A stretch of DNA of 64,000 bases from Coprinus comatus. Taxonomy: Eukaryota > Basidiomycota > Agaricomycetes > Agaricales > Agaricaceae. Location: NCBI GenBank assembly GCA_034638255.1, contig JAWPGT010000014.1, positions 558,001 through 622,000 of the forward strand. Direction: 5' to 3'. The notes under the pieces were generated by a model. That model searched no databases. It saw only the letters and a program-made list of their open reading frames with translations, and had not been told where the DNA came from. The number at the start of each line of letters is the position of its first letter. Within the stretch, counting starts at the first letter, position 1. Positions 1-13,149 of this stretch are shown here, piece after piece. The position numbers and the translations under genes were made by a program.

Positions 1-3000
1 AAGGGACACTTGATTACTAGTTGTTGTACTCTGTGCTATCCTGTTACTCTGGGCTTTACCTTGGTTTATCACCCCGCATTATTTTAACTCCACCCTTCCC
101 CTTGTCTTGGTTATTCTCCGCATTGTGTTTACATCATTGTTGTTTTTGCTTTCACTGTATCTCCTTGCATGTATGCCCCTCACAGTTGTTAGTTTCATTT
201 TGGTTTCTCGCAATATCATCACATCTTTCGTTTTTTTCGAGTTTTACCCAATGACATTTGATGGCCAGTAATCGCCAAAAGTTGGTTTCTTATCACACTT
301 GTATTCAAATATACTTTACACCTCGTAGGTTTCTTTTTGCTCCACACCGTAACGTCGGCCCCATACCACTCGGAACTGAGTCGGAATCGGAAGAAAGAAC
401 CTAATCGAAAACCTTATACTTACGACCCTAGTTTGTTGATTATCTATATTCCGGATTCATACTACTCTTGTCATCTATTGCTGCGCCTGGTTAATCCACA
501 AGCTCATAAACAAACGTCTAACTAATACAATTTCGACACGTGTTACACTTTAGTGGTTTATACGGTCTTACGAAGATCGCTTTTTGTGACATAAAACATG
601 ATTCATGATATGGAAACACGGAAGCCAAAAAAAGGTTGTAGTTTGAGTGAGGTCATGAGACCTCCAGTAGTGACTAGAATAAGGTCAGCTGAGTATACTA
701 GTCATAGTCTTAATGACTGAAAAGTATAAGGATTTAGATTTATATACAATTGAATAGTATGCGGTTGACCGCCGGGTACAAAACGTGCCAACAATCCGCA
801 GCCTGAGTTTTATGGGTTCATTGGAAAATCTCAAACGGCCCGAAAAAATGAAAATATTGCAAAATCAGAAGTCATTGAGTGATACTGATACTGACTATTT
901 ACCACTGTAGTTGAAATGATATCTCAGTGTTCGGAATGAAGTTCAATGACAGAACTCGTCTACTTAGTAGTATTAATCATTATATTTTATTCATCTACTC
1001 CGGACTCCGAACAAAGTTTTCGTTAAATTTAAAAAGTGACTCCGGCTCCCAGTGGGTCTTTAAACGCTTGGCATGGGAAGGCTCAAACTCAAGTCACACT
1101 AGAATTTTAGAAGGCTGGAAAAAAAACTGAGAAACTTACTAGCTGTGCCATGACTAAAGGTACTAAGGTAGTTGTAAGCAGACTAGCAGACTGTTACCCA
1201 GTTTGCCGACCAGGCACTAGTAATATCATGTGCCATCCGCTTAGTATAACAAAAGGGGCAGCTGGTATTGAACATATGTTAAGTATCAATGACGGTATGA
1301 GTACATAGATAAAACAAGCCGGGTCTTGTTGAATATCGGTTACGAAAGTCACAAACCCGATTGAAGCTTGAAGTACCACTGGTAATATTACTACAGTATG
1401 GATGACTATAATCATATGCATATATCTACAGTAATTACGCGAAAGGATTTTTTTTTTTATACTTAATACGATCAACAGAATGAATATTAAATCTGGGGGG
1501 ACCGGCGGTCATTAATTTTCATCATGAGTTACATCATGATACTAGATTTTCTTTTTCATTTTTCACAGGAAGTTGTCGCTTGCTTGTAGTACTCATATTC
1601 TGTCACGATGACGGGGGAGTAAGACCCGAAGAAGTTGATGTAATTTTTGTTACTACTATTCTATTTTCTTGAAAATCCCAAAGTTGTGGTCTGAGTTTGA
1701 TGCGTAGAGAAAGGAAAAATTGAATCTTTCTTTTTAATCGTCGGAGGTGATTAGAGGAAAAGATATTTTTATTTCTATCCCCATTGAACGGTCTCAAATA
1801 AGACCCAGAGGCCCCTGGGTATAGGTAACATAGAAGTGGTACTTCTTTGATTTTACTATGTACGCTTGAAACTACTATGTAGACTCCTAAGGTTCATTAC
1901 TCGTGTCGTACAGATATTCCTGATACTAGATGTCCACACGCCCGGAGGCTATGACTATAACTTTGCAACGGTGCATGATCATCGCCGTTTCTCAGAGAAT
2001 TTCATTTTATGCAACGAAACAGGAGGTTCGAGCCTTTGTAGATCAAGAACTACGGGTCTACCGGTGACGATTGTCATAGGAAAATCCAGTAACCTAGTAC
2101 CCATTTATGAAGTCTACTACATGGAATATATGCGTATATGAATACGGCATCATTAACCTCAATCATTCGAAGTAGTATAATACCATAGTGCTCGGATAGA
2201 TAGGAGTCCTATAAAAACGACCTGAAAATCATCTCCTCGGAGTCGGTCAGGTCATAATCCCAGAATCTCACAAGAGACTATAACTTGGCATAGTCTACGA
2301 AATCATTGAAACACGATCAGCTTCTATCAACTGAGGGTCAAAGAACTCTGGCAATGGAGAACGTGAGCAAAAAAATGAAATGAAATCTAGAAATAATACC
2401 TCATTTAACGTCAGAGATCATCGGAGTAGTGATGGATTGAATAAAACTCTATCATCGCATCAGCTAACATCACATCTCCGAGTCTTTTTTTATTCGGATT
2501 GACAGACATGGGATATTTTTATATTTATCCTTGGGATCATCGACATCGATCATCCTTTGGCAAGTTCCGTTCATCATGCATCATGTAAGACCCAGCGTCA
2601 CTACATACCAATGATGTATGATGTATATCTCGAAATCATGATTGTGATGGTGCTGTAACATTTCGTTTTTTCCTTCTTGTTCGTCAAGGTGTCACTGAGC
2701 TAAGGTTTGGTACCCTACTAGAAAAAGACTAGAAGACTCACAGTGATCCACCTTGGCAGTGAGATGAGATACCATGACATATGATCATGCATCATGCATC
2801 ATGTGTCAGGAGGGTAGAGATATAGCACTATGTGCGCTCCACATCAAGCGGAGACGGACTATCATCGGTCGGAAAATACTACAAGCTAGGACTATTAATG
2901 GTATTTATGAGAATTAGGACCCAAATAAGAAAAAAATCGAATGAGAACTCGATAAGTGAGTTTTACGGAATATACTAAAGCTATGATCACATTTTACAGA

Positions 3001-6000
3001 ACGTAACAGACAACTAGCGGTAGCATATCATGGTAGTACATACATCATACGTAAAATCAAGTGGCATAATTCGGGAAATTTAAAGACCATGGATCAACCA
3101 AAAAGAAAAAACAACTCGTTGAGTGAATGGCTAGCTTTACCGTTCGGGAACAAAGGTCATTAACACGGATAAACCTCCGAACCAACCTATCTAATACAGA
3201 GGAATACAAGTCAGGCGACCTCTCAAGTATAATACGGTTATTCAGTCACAATCCAACAACAAAAGAAGTCTACAATCCGACTGGTCAATTGCACACTGGC
3301 ATTGCCGATGTTGAGTTCCGCAGGCCGACTCGGAAAAAGAAACACATGCAGTTGTAACAAAGCTTCCGGGTGTAGTATAGCATACACAGGCAAATATTTA
3401 TTCAATGGGTAAAGACCGGGATTGAATTCAAAAGGAAGCCTTTGAAGCGGACACATTGTGACCCGTCTATTAAGGTCATTTGACAGTTTACATTCGGATC
3501 CGGGGTGCCATGCCATGTATATACAGCTTCTTTAGGTTGAATTTTGACATTTGCTTTGTCTAATATCTGTCGGATACATATAAGTACTGTGAGTTCCATA
3601 TAAGTATGAGTAACTGTTGCGCCATATCGCATCACAACTTGAGCTCGAACATTGGACATCCCGCCTCTTGTACCATTTTTATTCATGACTCCCGCGGCGT
3701 TGATGTATTGACATTGTCCTCTCGTAATCTTATGTAGAAGTCAACTCATTTTGAACATTGAAAATGGTTCTCCATGATGTGATGTGACGTGGTGTGATTA
3801 GTATCGGATAAGATCAATAAGGTTGACGCTATTGATCATGATCATGCACGTTCATGATACTTTCCAGAGCATAAGGAGTCCCAGACTCCTAGCATGATGC
3901 GCCATCGAGTCGGGATTGATTGGTATCTGATTACATCACGATGTCAGATCAATCTGGATTGATATGTTCAATTAGCAAACCCCACACAACTCGTAACCAT
4001 TGGTTGGCCTACTTCCAGTTTCAAAGGCCTTCTCCTCTTGAAGCACCATCTCGATGGAGCACAAAGTCACTTGGCATGTAGGGTATGCTGCGAGCCCACG
4101 ACAATGGTATCTATTGGTATTGGGTCCGCGTCGTATATGGAAGTATGTCATTACCATTGTATCCACTGTAGTCTACAAGCCTTGTGGATAACATTCTTCG
4201 CGAAGATTCCAAGCTCGATATGCCACCAATCCTCCAATGATAAATAGCTTGTGACAAGCGCCGCGTCCAACGTTCCAGCTTTGTTCAGCTGCCGACTCCA
4301 TCGGGTTCATTTGCTTCAAGTTCCGTTTCGATTAAAGAGCGATTTCAACGATATAATCTTTTTTAATTTGCTAAAGAATGAAGCATACTTTTGTTGCTAC
4401 CTTAGGCCAGGTTAATGGGGTAGTTGCATAAGGCTTCGAGGGTTCAAAATGTTCAGCGCTTGCGTTCATTTCGGGCACAGTGGTCTCCAGACTACGTTTT
4501 AATGTTATTTGTCACATGGAAACATATACTATAAACCTTACTTGTTACAAAATTCATTTCGGCTGCAGCAACTTACCGATCTCTTCCATATTGGAGAAAT
4601 ATTAACTTCGTTTACATTGAAGTCCCTTTGATTCCAAGTTTCGAGCGCTCCTCTCGGTATCAATTTGGATTACTTGAACTTGTTGTAATGCAGTCATGTC
4701 GACCTGTCTGAAGTAAGATTTCATCATAATTGAAGAAAGGTAGTGTGGGACTGGTGGGACTGGTCCCGGGCCGACTAAGACCAAATTATAGTGAAGTTGA
4801 TGATCTTTCCTTGAGTCATAACAAGTATCCTGAAAGATTGTATCATAGAAGTGTGGGGACAAAGACCTTCCATTAGATCTCAACTACAAGTTCTGTCAAG
4901 CTTCTAGCTTGATTAGATCATGTTCCTGTTATGAAGAATAGCCCAATGCCTGATCGATCATGATGCATATTGTGTGCCGTACGATCAGAGTCATTTGTTG
5001 AATCCACTTAGGGTGATCCACTGTAAGGGCAACACTTACACTTACACATTCCTTTGTTTTATGACAATGAGACTTCTGGAAGTGGTAACCTCAAGGACAC
5101 CCTTATAAAAGAGTCGATCATTCCCGCCCGATTGCCAACACTCTGGCTGGAGTACAACAGCGTTCGGTCACGATTTTACGTTGGTTTTAAAGGAAATGAA
5201 CGTGAGAAACAATGTAACTAACTTCCTCCGAAGGACCCTTCAAGCTTCAAACCTTCGCGGACAGAATAACAACCCAATTTGTCATTTAAGCTCTTATTAT
5301 TCTCGCAAGGTCCTAAATATGATATGTCACTTATGGTGGAGATACTCCTAGATAAAGGCTTCAGAACTCGAGTTCATATGGTACCAGTGCAATAGAGTTG
5401 TTATTGTACTCTAAGAGCTTAAGCGAGGCGGCAGTAGTGGGAAACATGTTAAGAGTTATTGTTATAAAGGGGTTGTCGTGTAGTAATATGCCACAATAAT
5501 GAAGAAAAATCTGAAACTCGGAACATCGGAACGAGTCCCACTACTAAGGGTACATGTTATCTGCGTGAAAATGTCGTTCACTCTGCAACGGCACATACAC
5601 ATACACATACCTACATAGTACTAGAGGGATACTAGGGATGAGTCAAATCAGATTTCCAAGATTATGATAAAGCTCTAAAAAAAGCTATTTTAGGTTAAAG
5701 CATTTCAACAGTGAGGCGTTTTATACCATTTTTGACCACAAATAAGGCCCTTACAAATTGACTTCCTTTTGTTGATTATCAATGAAATTCGGCTCATCAT
5801 ATTTCTTGGATGATAGACAGGAATGGAAATAGAAAAAATTGAGTCCTTTGAATCTGTGTTGTGAGGCCAGTTAAACTCATCATGAAGGAACATTGAACAA
5901 AAGGAGTGATACACTGCGTGGGTGACTCAATAATCTAACTGGATTATCGAGGACATAGCTAAACTTTACTCTGAGACCCACGCTCACGAGTAAAGTAAAG

Positions 6001-6304
6001 CTTGGATAAATACTCGCTAGTACTTGATAATCTGTGTGGATTACCAAGTCACTGGCACAGTGGATAGTGATTGATGAGTAGTACACAAGATACATTCATA
6101 AGGGTAACAATAGATAACAAATAAACAATAATTGTGGAAACGTTGAGTGTTAAGGAGTGTTGAAGTGTCAGGCGACGATATGGACAATAAACAGTCGAAA
6201 GAATGTGATGGAGTTCGAAATAATGCAAGTGTTCAGAATGTCAAATGTGTAGTGTGTTTAGGTTCAGTGCTTGAGAAGCCTAGTTGGCGTCGCAGTCACT
6301 TGTC
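1..6304. other. Gene-poor left flank
   Basis: I find no supportable gene here. All open frames are short, lack domain-like composition and are not linked by good splice sites. Around 2571-2808 there are several ATCATGCATCATG-like motifs and a loose inverted repeat (CAAGGTG near 2688 against CCACCTTG near 2749), which could be the worn remains of a small element. Most of the stretch is AT-rich and featureless to the eye. It may be decayed transposon or other dispensable DNA, but no transposase, integrase or reverse-transcriptase motif was seen. Confidence 0.5.
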
Positions 6305-6874
6305 TCAAGCTCTTGCCTTTCGGCGAGGCCTTGCCTCCGGGCGAGAGTAGGGGTACACAGGTCGATCTGACTCATAAACCGAGTGCATGGTGTAGGAAGG
6401 TGCAAAATGGCATCCAGGACTGCTACCGTCTTCATTACAACAACTCCACATTGAAACCGCTCGTACTTCCCAGCGTGTTTGTCCATCGGGACTTGTCGAA
6501 GGAAATTCATAGTTGCCCCACTCCAGTCGACCTAAGAACTTTTTTAGCTGTTGTTATTTAGAACGCGGACTGAACCTACCAGGATGGAATTGGTTATCAG
6601 ACTCCAAGGTGGTTGGAGGAAAATGGACGACAGTGTTTGACACCGTTTTACATTTGGTCCGATGGGTAGACTTCCGACGCGATGACCTAGACCTGGAGTG
6701 TCGCTGGGGCGGAATTGTGGGAGACAAGTCGGAGTCGCTCGACTCTAGTGCAAAATCTGCGAGCTCCATGGATACAACGTCGCAGAAGTAGGGATCCTGT
6801 GAAGCAAGTCGCAACACCACGCTACGGAGTTGCGTCTCCGATAATGCTGATAATGAGACTCGCAGTGTGTTCAT
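6305..6874 (-). CDS. Zinc-finger-like protein, degenerate paralogue
   Basis: Two exons (6874-6580 and 6531-6305) join across a 48-nt GT-AG intron with the frame kept. The N-terminal part, containing ETQLRSVVLRLASQDP, is a helical block that matches ARLRQVLIRLIETEQA of the next gene upstream. A basic Ser/Arg stretch follows, then FHPGRLEW and WSCCNEDGSSPGC near the C-terminus. The neighbour has two Cys/His clusters; here the first CxxC pair is missing and only the FHPG remnant remains, while the CC-x7-C cluster is kept. Function is unknown; this type of Cys/His protein occurs as hypothetical proteins in fungi. The start at 6874 was chosen because it precedes the conserved block; 6919 is an alternative ATG. 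The frame is open further upstream but without a convincing start. Confidence 0.6.
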
Positions 6875-7373
6875 GGCAAGAGAATTGGGTGAACAAGTAG
6901 ATTGGTGAAGCCACGGCATTATGATTTCTGAGCCTACGATGGGAATAGATGTGTAACTTTCCGCTCGATAGGATCGAGGGTACGAGGGTTTATAAAGCAT
7001 TTCTGGGCCGCGGTGTTGGAATGAAATTTCCTGAAAATGGATATCCTTGGAAAGAGTTGATGGAAAGAATTGATGGCGTCCGGTCAAAGTGTAGGCTAGC
7101 GAAGATGAGGTGTCGTTTTTTTCCGGGGCCGTTTTTTATGTGTGGGTTATTCACTCCGAATCTAAACGGAAATTGGGTTCGATCAAACCCTGGCTGACAC
7201 AAGATTACGTGCTGTTCTGCGTCAGGGTCAAGACAATAAAGGTAAGAAACACAAACAAAAGTCAAGTTCGGGATAAGTAAGTTAGTTGGAGAGAACTGTG
7301 ATAAGTACTAATAAGTGTAAAAATAATAAGCATAAGTGTTTATTTTCATCGTCAACACCGCGATCGGAACCAT

Positions 7374-7974
7374 TCATAATCGACGCCTTTTCCTTGGCAC
7401 AGAGATTTGGTGTTCTCCTTGAACACACCCAGGTGATCGCCCATTTTCATTGCAACAGGACCAGGTGAAATTCTCCGGGTATTCATTTTGAACATATTCA
7501 CTGTATATGGGGCCATGTACTAGTTCATCCCAGTCAGCGAAAGCGAAATCATCGGGTTCCATTTCGCCTTAGCTCAGCATAAGCCTTATCGCGTATATAT
7601 GATCCTCAGCGAAGCGCACCTTCATGATATTCGCATTCTTCTTCGTCTCTGGAAGTATTCATATCAAATTCCTCACTACAATTTCCACAAACTTCCCATC
7701 TTGGTACCACACTGCTAGTTTCGCGATTTAATGTCACCAGTTCTCGGGTGAGGGCCATCTCAATAGCTTGCTCGGTTTCGATTAATCTAATTAGCACTTG
7801 TCGCAGACGGGCCTCTGAAACATTGTTGATGACGCTCTTCAATTGTGAACGTGTTTCAGCATCAAGTTGAATTTCAATGTCGGAGGTATCAGAGGATATT
7901 TCTCGTGAATTTGAGTCGTCCGAGAAAGCAGTGAGGTCAATAACCTCATGTTCATCTGTATCGCGTGTTGACAT
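7374..7974 (-). CDS. Zinc-finger-like protein with two Cys/His clusters
   Basis: Exon 1 (7974-7620) and exon 2 (7567-7374) join over a 52-nt intron. The protein is about 182 aa. It starts with an acidic Ser-rich region, then a helical block (ARLRQVLIRLIETEQA), then CGNCSEEFD...CEYHEGE, and in exon 2 FTWSCCNENGRSPGC...GEH before a basic tail. The CxxC...CxYH and CC-x7-C-x4-H patterns look like two small zinc sites and recur in uncharacterised fungal proteins. ATG 7974 is preferred because the frame upstream has only a non-ATG start. It lies directly upstream of a related gene on the same strand, so the pair probably arose by tandem duplication. The role is not known; DNA or protein binding would be a guess. 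Confidence 0.72.
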
Positions 7975-8502
7975 TCTTTTGAGAAGCAATACCTAAGTAA
8001 AGGTTCACGAATTCATGAAAAGACTCACTACAGCCAGTAACCAGAAGGTCAAAGAAGCACCGTCAGCAACATTATGTCGACTTAAAGTTGACTTGACCGG
8101 CTGATCCCAGCCTATGAACTTAGTCTAAACAGTTCCTTTTCCCAGCCTTTTCTTGTAGAATACACGTGATCAGTAACTCGTCAGTAACTCGGCAACCATT
8201 AGGTACTTTGAACGTTTTGAACGTGGACGCATTGTGCTCATATATCTATATATCTATGCCCACTCTACTTAACCTATTGGTACTGTCTGTTGGTCCGACC
8301 TACAACGATAACCCTTTTGTTTGATCCAAGATTGTCGGACATGGTATATTTAGGACTTCGACTTCCCTCCCACCCTGGCTAAACCAAGACGTAATAGTGC
8401 TAACTCTGTGGTTGACAGCTGGAATCTAGGTTGGATGGTACTTCTCTGGCATTTGTATCTTGCTGTCTAGGGGGTTGACCGGGGTTGACCTCGTCAACTA
8501 TC
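7975..8502. promoter_or_regulatory. Shared divergent promoter region
   Basis: This 528-bp gap lies between the start of the minus-strand zinc-finger-like gene and the plus-strand start of the first MFS transporter, so it must hold both promoters. No clear operator or TATA box stands out. A short direct repeat, GGGGTTGACC twice in a row, sits at 8471-8490, just before the transporter ATG. Confidence 0.4.
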
Positions 8503-10414
8503 ATGAACATTGGGAATATCGTGCTGCCCGCCGGAACCTACCAATACACACCGCTGCCGGTCAAACAACTTCTCATTCTAGCTTCTCTCCTTCTCATTGA
8601 ACCCCTGGCTAACAGTATTGTCCGGTCTGCAACTAACAATGTACCTCCCAAGGCACCAGGACAAGGGTTTGTTCCAGATAGCCCTAGCTTACAGTCGCAG
8701 CTTTTGGTGAGTAGCTGATTCCAAGTTAAAACTCGTAGCTGTCACTGTCGAGCGCTGAGCGCCTGGACACGTTGTTTAGGAATCTTCATTGTTTCTTGCC
8801 AAAGCAGCTACAGTATATCACTGGGGGCAGTTATCAGACAAACTTGGGCGTCGTCCAATCCTTTTATTAGGCTCACTTGGACTCGGTGCTTCGACATTTG
8901 TATTGGGCCTATCAACTAATAATTGGGTCCAAACGGCAGCAAAATGTATGCAGGGTGTTTTTGCTGGGAATATTGGTACTCTACTTTTAAACGCACCATT
9001 CATTGATTATCATTAACATCTGCACAGAGGCAACAAAATCTGTCATCACAGAGGTATCGATAGTCTTGTTGAGGATGACTTTCACTTTCTGAACTAGCTT
9101 ATTTCTCAGATAACCGACAGCAGTAACAGACAACGAGCATATGCCGCACTACCGATGATGCAAAGTATGGGGGTAAGCATTGGGTAAACACAATTTACCA
9201 CCCAATTCTACTATAAATCTTACCAATATTCAGATCAGTTATGGGAAACTACGTTGCGGATTTGAAGGAACAATCTCCATTCCTTCAACATATATCGTTC
9301 ATTACCGATCGCTCATTCTTGATACCTTGTTTAATAGCTGGGTCATATGCACTTTTCTCATTCCATCTAACATATACTGGTTTTATTGAGGTAAATATAT
9401 ATCATGGAAAGACTTGATATGTATGCTGACTATTGAGTAGACCCTACCTTCCGAAATTCAAATTAATTGGCGGACTATCTGGAATATTAAGGATCAAGCT
9501 GCAGCAGCCGTAATTTCTCCCATCTCGAAATCCACTGTGACGTCCACTTTACTCCAAAACGGAGTGAAGCCTCATTATGGTACTATAAATGATCTCGGGC
9601 AAACTATGGAAGGTTGGACTTTGGACTTGCATCAACAAATGGAACAGGAGGTTACAAACATCCTACCTGTTGACAAATATCCGGAACACTTGTGCCTCAC
9701 AGAACCTATTGGGCATAAACTCCTGATCGCTCTTTTGAATTACGCCTTCTTATCATTCCTCGACCAGGTGCAACAATCCCTGCTCCCACGTGTCTACACT
9801 TCTCCAGTTGAGAAATATGGTCTTGGTCTATCCTCTGATAATATGGTTCAGATCATGACACGGTGGGGCACTTGTAATGCATTTGCCCAACTCCTCATAT
9901 TCCCATGGCTTCTCCAGCACCTTGGGAAAAAGATGGTCTATATGATGTGCTTAAACGCTATGCTTGTTTTCTTTGCTTTATTCCCTATCATCTATTATTT
10001 AATGGTGATATTGGACGGGGCTGGCGTCGTCGTTTGGGGACTTATCTCACTACAGATGGGCCTCTCATCTTTTGTTTTTATGGCATACGGTTTGTTATTA
10101 AGCCATCTGGCTCTCTCTAATCTGTATTGATACTGATTGCTATCGTAGGTTGTACGCAAATGTTTATAATGGATGCCGTCCCTGACAAGTCATCTCTGGG
10201 CGCCATAAATGGCATTGGTCAATCAGTGGGCTCAGTTTTCAGGATGTTAGCTTCGCCATTCGTGCAGTTAACTTTTGCATCGTCAATTTCTGAAAAATGG
10301 TTCGATGGCTACATTATTTATGGACTTTTGTTGGCCGTTACTTTGACAGGTGCAATATTCTCAACCTTGCTCCCAGAAGAAGTAGTGACCTCGATGAGCC
10401 CTCGCGGCTTTTAA
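8503..10414 (+). CDS. MFS transporter A
   Basis: Seven exons: 8503-8706, 8780-8975, 9028-9053, 9110-9183, 9234-9390, 9441-10089 and 10149-10414, all joined in frame by GT-AG introns. The product is a major facilitator superfamily drug:H+ antiporter-like permease. Exon 2 has the motif-A loop (GQLSDKLGRRPILLLG); the central part has ITDSSNRQRAYAALP and VSIG; the C-terminal half has several long hydrophobic segments ending LLPEEV. It is related to fungal and plant ZIF1-like MFS proteins. Substrate is unknown. It is the first of three tandem copies and the most divergent: the exon-1 segment after the first membrane span lacks the GGDE...YYAG pattern seen in the others. The upstream TTG at 8485 was rejected in favour of ATG 8503. 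Confidence 0.85.
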
Positions 10415-10819
10415 TAGATGACATGTGTGTTACTTCTAGTGATGTTTTGGGATTAAATCGTCTTCTGCGCCCACACAGAAGGTGCCTCTTCTAGTGCTCT
10501 GATACCCCCCTTTGGCGGGCGATTAGTAGGTGAGTCTATAAAGACTTCTAGCACGGGCGTGATGTAAAAGGCTTCGGAAGCCAACGCGAACTTTGAACGT
10601 CAAGTATCTGCATTTTGCTGCAGATTGTTGTTCAACTCGGGGGCTCTGCTGTGTTTGGGAATGAAAAAAGTTCCTGTCGGGTTCATCTATCCGAAACGCC
10701 ACATGATCCGTTGCAGGGACGCAGTGATCCAATTTGCGACGACCCCGAGTGATATATCAATACTTGATGGTGTTTTTTAACGTTCTTTCCCGACCTCCTT
10801 TCTACAAATTCCGACCAAA
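10415..10819. other. Intergenic, MFS A to MFS B
   Basis: About 400 bp with no supportable gene. It holds the 3' end of transporter A and the promoter of transporter B. No repeat or clear motif was recognised. Confidence 0.5.
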
Positions 10820-12715
10820 ATGCTTGGAGAAATACAAGGTAATGACTACGTGGAGGAGGAGATCACTTCAAAGGTGGCGGAACCTACACCTCTCCCCAAA
10901 ATGCAGGTATTCATAGTTATGATCATCATGCTCGCGGAACCCATTTCGTCCACTGTCATCTACCCTTTCGTCAACAAGTTCGTACAGGAAACAGGTATCA
11001 CCAAAGGAGATGAAACGAAAGCTGGCCAGTATGCTGGTCTGTTGGTGTGTGTTCTTTATACTTGAAACCAATACCAATCTGATCTCCTCCCTAATACATT
11101 TGAATCGTGTAGGAATCAGCATTTTTTTTTGCTGAATGTGGGACTGTATTTTACTGGGGTCGATTGTCTGATCGTATTGGTCGACGACCTGTGGTTCTTC
11201 TTGGCCCGCTCGGACTTGCAATTGCTCTGTTTACCTTCGGTCTCTCGAAAAGCTTCTGGCTGCTACTGGTAGCTCGGTGTGGACAAGGTGCTTTTAATGG
11301 AAACATTGGTATGTAAGAAAACTCCGAATATTGTATATATAGTTATTTAGTATATTTACCTTGATCCTATCACGTAATAAGGTGTAACGAAAAGTGTGCT
11401 GGCAGAGGTACACTCAACCGCTTACTCTAAGCCAATCTCACTCACCACGCCTCTTCAGATCACTGATCCTTCTAATGTCGGTCAAGCATATGCATGGTTA
11501 CCTGTGATGTGGAGTGCAGGAATAACTTTTGGGTAAGTCTCTATGTACACATCTTCCTGTACGTTTCTCGCCGCTCAAACGCATATAGGCCACTTATAGG
11601 GGGAGTTTTCGCTCAACCAGCATACCGTTGGCCTCGACTGTCACATATCCATCTTCTTGTTGAACACCCGTACTTTCTTCCATGTGCTATTGCTGGATGC
11701 CTTTCTATCACATCATTTATTCTTTCTTACATTGGACTTAAGGAGGTGGGTTCCAATAAGTACTTCAACGCAGGTCTCAAATTCAATTGACTTTGTGATT
11801 GACTATAGACTTTACAAACAAAATATAGTTCTCGACAGCCTTTAGGAAATACGTCAGGGGCAACAGTAACGCCACCAGATGATACAGATGTCAGTGAGGA
11901 GACTTCACTCTTGCCACGAAGAAACTCGAGAGATTATGGATCAGACCACATTCCTACTACCACTAACGAGAACTTTCATCCAACCCAATTACCAGAGTCG
12001 ACAGAGATCTCACTCAAGACCCTCCTTAGCCTCCGTACACTTCTCATTGCTTTGGCAAACCATGGCTTCGTTTCATTTCTAGAACAAGCGCATGAGGCGA
12101 TTCTACCTCTAATGTACTCGACTTCTGTTGACCTCGGAGGCCTTGGGCGAGATCCTCATGATATTGGAATGATTATGGGAATTTGGGGTGCACTAAATGC
12201 AGTCTTTCAAGTCCTTTTCTTTTCGAAGATTCTGAGCGCTCTCGGGCCTCGCAAGATGTACACAATCTGCTTTGGATCATTTCTCTTCACATTCACGGCA
12301 TTCCCATTCATGAATGTATTTGCTAGATGGTCAGGAGATATGAATCTTCTAGTATGGGTGACAATATGCCTTCAGATGACATTCTATTCCATTGTATTCA
12401 TGTCATACGGTCCGTCGGTTCTTTTGAAGCGATTGCTTCGTTAGTTCTAGCCTCATAACTGCCACAGGTTGCACACAGCTATTCATCATGAATGCTGCCC
12501 CGACCCGGAATTCCCTTGGAGCTGTGAACGCGCTTGGTCAGATGATTAGCTCGGTCACAAGAACCGTGGCGCCTTCTTTCACGGGCTCACTCTTTTCCAT
12601 CTCTGTCCAAAGACAACTTATAGGAGGTTATTTTGTCTATGGCGTTTTGCTCGTGATCACAGCTGCCGGAATTTGTTTATCCTTTTTGCTACCGCGAGCG
12701 TTGAAGGGTAGCTAA
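10820..12715 (+). CDS. MFS transporter B
   Basis: Seven exons: 10820-11044, 11113-11308, 11382-11407, 11459-11532, 11589-11745, 11809-12409 and 12468-12715. All junctions are GT-AG and keep the frame, and they match the positions in copy A. The protein starts with a short hydrophilic tail, then PISSTVIYPFVNKFV and GDETKAGQYAG, then GRLSDRIGRRPVVLLGPLG (motif A), GNIGVTKSVLAEITD, and the GPLIGG motif after span 5. The charged central loop (SLLPRRNSRDYGSD) separates the two six-helix halves. It is a plasma-membrane or vacuolar MFS permease of the same fungal family as its neighbours; substrate unknown. It is closest to the family consensus among the three copies. Confidence 0.9.
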
Positions 12716-13149
12716 TGCTAGCGCAGTGCATTATCAATTACCATGGATGATTGGACGGATTTTGTGTCTGGTGACTTCGCAGAGAAGAGTAATATCATAG
12801 AATCTTTACGTATCATGGCTAATCGCACACTGCAGGAATGTATTTCGGCACCTCCCTGCTAGATCTAATGTGAGAGTTTGGTTCTCTTTAATCCCCTGAA
12901 ACACCCATGAACCCACCCTTTCGCTTCCACCTAATACTTCCAAATGGACTAGTTCTGGACAAAACCGATCGAAGTTGGGACCTTTTTCGGTGGTGCGCGG
13001 ATATCTTTGCTGATAATGTGATAAGCGACCCTGCACCGATCATTTTGAGCCTTTTTAAAATTACCACATCAAAGATCTCATGGCCCTTCAAATTCCAGGA
13101 TTTTTTCTAGACCAACAGCCTTGACTCATTCCCTCATCCCATCGTCAGC
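12716..13149. other. Intergenic, MFS B to MFS C
   Basis: About 430 bp between the second and third transporter. Only short frames occur, and I see no gene or repeat. Confidence 0.5.
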
